NCBI RefSeq assembly: GCF_000374825.1
Contig: NZ_KB895383.1
Location: forward strand, 62,001-126,000
Source: Paenibacillus sanguinis 2301083 = DSM 16941
GTDB taxonomy: Bacteria > Bacillota > Bacilli > Paenibacillales > Paenibacillaceae
Length of the DNA stretch: 64,000 nucleotides
Direction of reading: 5' to 3'
Position 1 is the stretch's first letter. The number at the start of each line of letters is the position of its first letter. The position numbers and the translations under genes are program-made. Below are positions 59,644 to 64,000 of this stretch, one piece after another. The notes under the pieces are model-generated. The model made no database searches. It saw only the letters and a list, made by a program, of their open reading frames with translations, and was not told the origin of the DNA.

Positions 59644-60525
59644 ATGGCAAAAATATTAGTGTTTGGTGGCTCACGGTATTTTGGCAAAAGACTGGTCAAC
59701 CTGCTCATTCAGCAGGGAAGACATGACATTACCGTGATAACTCGCGGGCAGGCGGAACTCCAATTGGAGGGACCTGTTCGGCACTTACGGGTTGATCGCA
59801 CAGACGAAAGCGCGCTGCAGGCCGCTGTAGGAAGTGAGACATGGGACATTATCTATGATAATATTTGTTTCCTGCCAAGGGAGGCACTATCAGCCATTCG
59901 AATTTTTAAAGGGAAGGTCAAGAGATATATATTGACTTCTACCTTATCGGTTTATAACCTCGGCAAGGTCCCGCTGACAGAGACTGACTTTGATCCATAT
60001 CGTTATGGATTTAATACCGATAGTCAGCTGACGCTGGATTATGGTGAAGGGAAAAGGCAGGTAGAGGCGGCTTTCTTCCAATATGCTGATTTTCCGGTGG
60101 CCGCCATGCGTATCCCCATTGTGCTTGGGCCAGATGATTACACACAAAGGCTGCAGTTCCACATTGATCGAGTCCGGCAAGGAACGCCCATCGGCTTACC
60201 GAATCCAGAGGCAGCGATATCCTTTATTCATTCAGCGGAAGCGGCAAATTTCTTGAATTGGCTGAGGGACTCGGCAATTACAGGTCCGATTAACGCCTGC
60301 TCCATTGGGGAGATTACGATCCGACAATTGCTGGGGCTGATTGAGGAAGCCACAGGGAAACAGGCTATCATTCAAGAAGAGACGGCTCAAGCGAATCAGT
60401 CACCATTCGGTATCTCATCATCCTGGATAATGGATCATACAAAGGCAATGGAAGCCGGATACCGATTTGAAGCTTTGGACGATTGGCTCCCTGATCTGGT
60501 TAGAGCGATTGCAGCAAAACAGTAG
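59644..60525 (+). CDS. NAD-dependent epimerase/dehydratase-family protein
   Basis: A 293-residue extended SDR. The cofactor motif is GGSRYFGKRLV near residue 8; YDNICF and TSTLSVYN follow. The usual YxxxK is replaced: the segment around LDYGEGKRQVE gives YGEGK, which fits. It resembles the YkwA-like or sugar-nucleotide-type reductases without clear substrate. AAGGAGAG precedes ATG. A separate gene from the membrane protein upstream but possibly co-transcribed (34 bp). Confidence 0.8.
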   Translation: MAKILVFGGSRYFGKRLVNLLIQQGRHDITVITRGQAELQLEGPVRHLRVDRTDESALQAAVGSETWDIIYDNICFLPREALSAIRIFKGKVKRYILTSTLSVYNLGKVPLTETDFDPYRYGFNTDSQLTLDYGEGKRQVEAAFFQYADFPVAAMRIPIVLGPDDYTQRLQFHIDRVRQGTPIGLPNPEAAISFIHSAEAANFLNWLRDSAITGPINACSIGEITIRQLLGLIEEATGKQAIIQEETAQANQSPFGISSSWIMDHTKAMEAGYRFEALDDWLPDLVRAIAAKQ

Positions 60526-60676
60526 GCATTTACAACTCGGCAAACAAGTCATTCTAAAGCACATTAGACACATCCTATCACCTGTGGCTCCTGAAACTCC
60601 GGGCTAACCATTTCGTAATATAACTTAGCTATTAGTATCGAAGACTTAGAGCGGAACAGTATAAGGGGGAGACGGG

Positions 60677-61606
60677 ATGTTTGAGGATTTGAATGTACGG
60701 ATGGCAGACATTAAGGAGCAGGAACGCAATCAAAAGAAGTGGGAGCGTCAGCTAAAGGGACTCAGGGAGGAACTGACCGACCTGCAAGCTGATCGTGACC
60801 GCTGGCAGCGAAGATTATCCTCTGAAGAGGAGGATGTGCAAAGGTTGTCCTCTATGTCCTTGTCCAACTTGATAGCCACCTTGCTGGGGAACAAAGCAGA
60901 GAAGCTGGATCGGGAGCAGCGTGAGGCGCTTGAGGTAAAGGTGAGGTTTGACGCGGCCGAAGCAGCTGTTCATCATATGAAGGAGCAAGTATCGGGACTA
61001 GAGCGGAAGTTGCTGCAGACCAGCGGTTGGAAAAATGATTACGAGCGTGTATTTCAGGCCAAGGAGAAGCAGATTCTGGAGCAAGATGGAGAGCTTCGGG
61101 AATTGGCTGAGTATGAAGCTTTGCTCACTGTGCAGATGAAAGAGGTTCAAGAGGCTCTGCAGGCCGGACAGTCCGTACTGCATGATTTGAATGCGGCGGC
61201 TGACAGTTTGCATTCCGCTAAAAACTGGGGCACTTACGACATGCTGGGCGGGGGAATGATCTCAACGCATATTAAGCATAGCCATATCGATGAAGCGATG
61301 CATAGTATCAATTTAGCTCAACATAGCTTGAAGCGCTTTGAACGGGAGCTTCGTGATGTAGGAGAAACCCTGCCCGGGGGAATGGTCATTTCTGATTTGC
61401 TTAAATTCTCGGATTATTTCTTTGACGGACTTATTGTCGATTGGCTTGTACAAGGACAAATTCATGATTTGCTCGGTCAGGTTCAGGCCAATGATAAGGC
61501 TGTGAGCCAGGTAGTACGGGAGCTGGAGGCTGCTATGCGCAAGCTGGAAGCCGAATGGTCGCAAGTGAACCGTAAATATGTGCAAATGGTGGAAAATTAT
61601 CGTTAA
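60677..61606 (+). CDS. Coiled-coil protein of unknown function (309 aa)
   Basis: A 309-residue soluble protein rich in Glu, Lys, Gln and Leu. Residues about 5-65, 75-165 and 255-305 form long heptad helices; a Gly/His-containing middle (GGGMISTHIKHSHID) interrupts them. I know no family for it. It might be a scaffold or cell-envelope-associated protein. No signal peptide or membrane helix. GGGGGAG precedes ATG. It is followed 71 bp later by a phosphoesterase gene. Confidence 0.8.
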   Translation: MFEDLNVRMADIKEQERNQKKWERQLKGLREELTDLQADRDRWQRRLSSEEEDVQRLSSMSLSNLIATLLGNKAEKLDREQREALEVKVRFDAAEAAVHHMKEQVSGLERKLLQTSGWKNDYERVFQAKEKQILEQDGELRELAEYEALLTVQMKEVQEALQAGQSVLHDLNAAADSLHSAKNWGTYDMLGGGMISTHIKHSHIDEAMHSINLAQHSLKRFERELRDVGETLPGGMVISDLLKFSDYFFDGLIVDWLVQGQIHDLLGQVQANDKAVSQVVRELEAAMRKLEAEWSQVNRKYVQMVENYR

Positions 61607-61677
61607 TAAGCGGCAATGATCAGGATGCCGGAGGCGTCTGAATACAGGCGTCCTTCGCTGAAATGGAGGTACATAGT

Positions 61678-62181
61678 ATGCGTATAGGCGTAGTTTCCGA
61701 TACCCATATGCCACGCCGTGGTGCGGGGCTTCCGCCCAAGCTGCTTCAAAGCTTCAAGGCCTGTGATTTGATCCTACATCTTGGAGACTGGGTCTCACTG
61801 GACGTATGGGAGCAGCTTAAGGCATTGGCCCCGGTGGACGGGGTAGCGGGCAATAATGATCCATCCGACATTGTTAGGCGATTCGGGAACCACAAGATTC
61901 TGGAGCTGGGCGGATATCGCATTGGCTTAACGCACGGTCATTTACCGGGCGGAGGTTATGGAGCCAGAGAGAACGCTCAGCGGACCTTTGCGGGTCAGCC
62001 GGTGCATGCGGTGCTGTTTGGCCATTCTCACCAACCGCATATAAGCGAAAGTGGGGGAGTGCTCTGGTTCAACCCTGGTTCCCCCACAGATAAGCGGCGT
62101 GAGCCTAAATATAGCTTTGGTCTGCTGGAACTGACCGAGCAAGGCCTGCAGGCCAAGCATATTTACTTTAGCGGCAAGTGA
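61678..62181 (+). CDS. YfcE/MJ0936-family metallophosphoesterase
   Basis: A 167-residue calcineurin-like phosphoesterase. Metal-site motifs are SDTHMP (Asp8, His10), LHLGDW, GNND, THGH and GHSHQPHI. Length fits the small YfcE/YsnB group, which has phosphodiesterase activity with model substrates. TGGAGGT lies before ATG 61678; the longer frame start at 61663 lacks a site. Substrate unknown. Confidence 0.88.
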   Translation: MRIGVVSDTHMPRRGAGLPPKLLQSFKACDLILHLGDWVSLDVWEQLKALAPVDGVAGNNDPSDIVRRFGNHKILELGGYRIGLTHGHLPGGGYGARENAQRTFAGQPVHAVLFGHSHQPHISESGGVLWFNPGSPTDKRREPKYSFGLLELTEQGLQAKHIYFSGK

Positions 62182-62217
62182 GCCGTTCAAACTTGATTGT
62201 GGAATTATTTTTAGCAG

Positions 62218-62246
62218 GAGACTCGCATAAGCGGGTTTCTTTTGTT
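62218..62246 (+). terminator. Rho-independent terminator
   Basis: GAGACTCGC pairs with GCGGGTTTC using two G-U pairs around ATAA, followed by TTTTG. Confidence 0.6.
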
Positions 62247-62320
62247 GTTGACGGATAATTGACCACCATTTAATATAGGAATAATACTTCCCGTCCGCAC
62301 AAGTTGTATACGTGTCCGTG

Positions 62321-62352
62321 AACGCTTTATTACTTTTATCTATGAAAGCGTT
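62321..62352. repeat. Inverted repeat upstream of the TrpX-like gene
   Basis: AACGCTTT (62321-62328) and AAAGCGTT (62345-62352) are perfect reverse complements 16 bases apart. The right arm lies in ATGAAAGCGTTAAT, a cre-like sequence with one mismatch, so it may be a regulatory site about 70 bp before the start. Confidence 0.45.
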
Positions 62353-62422
62353 AATCGGATCGTGCTTTACAGCCCAGACTATGCGGGGATCACTATTTTA
62401 TGAAGAGAGAAGGGGAATAGGG

Positions 62423-63493
62423 ATGAAGAAAAAATGGGGATGGCTTGTACTATTATCATTAATGATATTAAGTATTGCAGGCTGCGGCAGCAATAATGCC
62501 AATTCCGGAGGCGCCAACACTGGAACTACCGGGCAGGCGCAAAGTGAAGAATCTGGGGAAGAGGCGAATGCGGCCAAGGGTTCCTATAAGATCGCCATAT
62601 CGCAAATCGTTGAGCACCCTTCATTGGATGCGACTCGTGAAGGCTTCCTAGCGGCCTTGAAGGACGCAGGCATTGTCGAAGGCGAGAACCTGAAGCTTGA
62701 TTACAACAATGCACAGGGAGATACGACAAACAATACGACTATTGCTCAGAAGATTGCTGGCGAGCCTTATGATCTGGTGCTTGCTATTGCAACGCCCCCG
62801 GCGCAAGCTGTTGCCCAACAGGTCAAGAACTCGCCAATTTTGTTCGCGGCTGTTACCGACCCGCTCGATGCGAAGCTGGTTGATAATCTGGATCGGCCAG
62901 GCGGCAATATTTCCGGTGCCTCCGATACGAATCCTGAAGCCATTACCAAGCTCATGAATTTTATTGCAACCCACTTTACAGAGGTAAAATCGGTAGGCTT
63001 GGTGTTGAATCAAGGGGAGCCTAATGCTGTAATCATGGCCAGCCATGCGGAGAAAGCGTTAGAAGCCCATGGCATCAAGCTGGTCAAGGCCTCAGTAACC
63101 AATACGTCAGAAGTGAAGCAAGCGGCTGAGTCATTGGTAGGACGCGTAGATGCGCTATACATCACGCTGGATAATACCGTAGTTGAAGCAGTCAGCACCA
63201 TCATTCAGGTTGCGAATAACAATGATTTGCCGTTTTTCTCCAGCGATCGCGATACCGTAGAGCACGGTGCATTTGCTACTGTGGGCTTCAAATATTACGA
63301 TCATGGCTATCAAGTCGGAGAAATGGCTGTAGAGGTCTTGAAAAATGGCAAACAGGTTGGCGATTTGAAGGTGACAGTACCTGATAAGCTGGATCTGATT
63401 TTGAACCTCAAAGCGGCTGCGGAGCAAGGCATAGAGGTGACTGACGCCATGAGGGACGAAGTGATCGATAAGGAAAACAACGTGCTCGAATAG
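62423..63493 (+). CDS. ABC substrate-binding lipoprotein (TrpX/YtfQ-like)
   Basis: A 356-residue ABC_sub_bind (PF04392-type) lipoprotein. The signal peptide ends in lipobox IAGC near residue 19, followed by an Asn/Gly-rich tether. ISQIVEHPSLDATREGFLAAL is the family signature (core: VEHPSLDATREGFL), then PILFAAVTDPLDAKLV and GNISGASD. Relatives bind tryptophan or other aromatic or purine-like ligands. No T-box was seen upstream. ATG 62423 has AGGGGAATAGGG. The permease follows 34 bp later. Confidence 0.87.
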   Translation: MKKKWGWLVLLSLMILSIAGCGSNNANSGGANTGTTGQAQSEESGEEANAAKGSYKIAISQIVEHPSLDATREGFLAALKDAGIVEGENLKLDYNNAQGDTTNNTTIAQKIAGEPYDLVLAIATPPAQAVAQQVKNSPILFAAVTDPLDAKLVDNLDRPGGNISGASDTNPEAITKLMNFIATHFTEVKSVGLVLNQGEPNAVIMASHAEKALEAHGIKLVKASVTNTSEVKQAAESLVGRVDALYITLDNTVVEAVSTIIQVANNNDLPFFSSDRDTVEHGAFATVGFKYYDHGYQVGEMAVEVLKNGKQVGDLKVTVPDKLDLILNLKAAAEQGIEVTDAMRDEVIDKENNVLE

Positions 63494-63527
63494 ACAGAAA
63501 ATCTCCACATCTGGAGGAGGAACTATC

Positions 63528-64000
63528 ATGATAAACTCGCTGCTCGGAGCTTTGGAATCCGGCCTGCTTTATGCGCTGATGGCGCTTGGCGTCTACATTA
63601 CGTTTCGGATTCTGGATTTCCCGGATCTGACGGTAGACGGCAGCTTTACAACCGGTGGAGCAATTGCCGCTGTGATGATTACGGGCGGCTTCTCCCCGTG
63701 GATGGCTACGGCTGCTGCTTTCTGCGGCGGGCTGGTAGCGGGAAGCATCACCGGAATTATTCATACCAAGGGACGCATAAACGGCTTGCTCTCCGGGATA
63801 TTGATGATGATCGCTTTGTATTCCATCAATATGCGTATTATGGGCAAGCCGAACGTTGCCTTGCTGGGAGAGACGACTTTGTTTAGCTCGCTATCCCCAT
63901 TATGGTTTATGCCCTTTGTCGTTATCGCCATCAAGCTGCTGCTCGATCTGTTCTTCCGCACGGAGTGGGGGCTCGCTTTACGGGCCACAGGCGATAACAA
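63528..64000 (+). CDS. ABC permease (TrpY-like), partial
   Basis: The first 157 residues of a BPD_transp_2-type permease with several membrane helices. ESGLLYALMALGVYITFRIL and DFPDLTVDGSFTTGGA are the characteristic start of permeases partnered with TrpX-type binding proteins. CTGGAGGAGG precedes ATG 63528. The gene is cut by the window end; an ATPase gene is expected beyond. Confidence 0.87.
   Translation, partial: MINSLLGALESGLLYALMALGVYITFRILDFPDLTVDGSFTTGGAIAAVMITGGFSPWMATAAAFCGGLVAGSITGIIHTKGRINGLLSGILMMIALYSINMRIMGKPNVALLGETTLFSSLSPLWFMPFVVIAIKLLLDLFFRTEWGLALRATGDN

Noticed and set aside
62182-62422. T-box riboswitch before the TrpX-like gene
   Set aside because: No T-box sequence, specifier stem or antiterminator was seen; only a simple terminator of the upstream gene and a short repeat.
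1-64000. CRISPR array, tRNA or rRNA genes, prophage or toxin-antitoxin modules
   Set aside because: I looked for regular spaced repeats, tRNA-like cloverleaf ends and typical phage genes and found none.

Overview
The window looks like chromosomal DNA of a Paenibacillus-type Gram-positive bacterium. The reasons are strong AGGAGG-type ribosome sites, intermediate G+C, a YesM/YesN-type two-component set beside an LplB/YtcP-type sugar transporter, a bacillithiol-linked YpdA reductase, CcpA (cre) and Fnr-type operators, and a BmrCD-type ABC pair. I saw no rRNA, tRNA, CRISPR array, prophage or plasmid function. Starts were chosen from ribosome sites and often lie inside the longest open frame.

Layout. 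1-1.7 kb: the end of an NrtR-like NAD regulator and pncB. 1.7-2.06 kb: a gutted IS3-family element still flanked by a 3-bp duplication. 2.2-7.6 kb: an SDR, then a two-gene 2-oxoacid:ferredoxin oxidoreductase (gamma-delta fusion plus alpha-beta fusion) behind an Fnr-like site, and an AcuI/YhdH-type reductase. 7.9-22.9 kb: a glucuronoxylan-type locus with an SGNH esterase, GH115, one sensor kinase between two AraC-type regulators, a lipoprotein with two permeases, and GH43. 23-31 kb: a COG0523 GTPase, bmrC-bmrD-like transporter genes behind a leader peptide and terminator, a YneR protein and the ypdA group. 31-43 kb: mostly single genes (HAD phosphatase, esterase, MFS, SDR, an AT-rich TetR/methyltransferase cassette, gluQRS, hrpB). 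43.7-48.2 kb: a secreted chitinase and a GlcNAc/glucose-type PTS controlled by a RAT/terminator. 48.4-53.6 kb: a NarL-type two-component pair and a nitrite/NO locus (CuA-like lipoprotein, DUF59 protein, 12-TM protein, DUF2249 protein, copper nitrite reductase NirK) bracketed by two Fnr boxes. 53.9-64 kb: azoreductase with a YodB-like operator, an IF-3 paralogue, an OmpR-type two-component system, an ECF sigma factor, an aldo/keto reductase, a truncated fosmidomycin-resistance gene, several single genes, and the start of a TrpXY-type ABC importer cut by the window end.

How the parts work together. The xylan locus joins extracellular sensing, uptake of glucuronate-decorated oligosaccharides, intracellular debranching and catabolite repression. 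The chitinase and PTS form a chitin-to-GlcNAc route. The Fnr-marked POR and nirK units indicate a facultative anaerobe using nitrite or NO. The most notable regulatory objects are the attenuator of the bmrCD-like operon, the RAT of the PTS operon and the paired Fnr boxes. The most notable proteins are the divergent IF-3 paralogue and the CuA-type lipoprotein.
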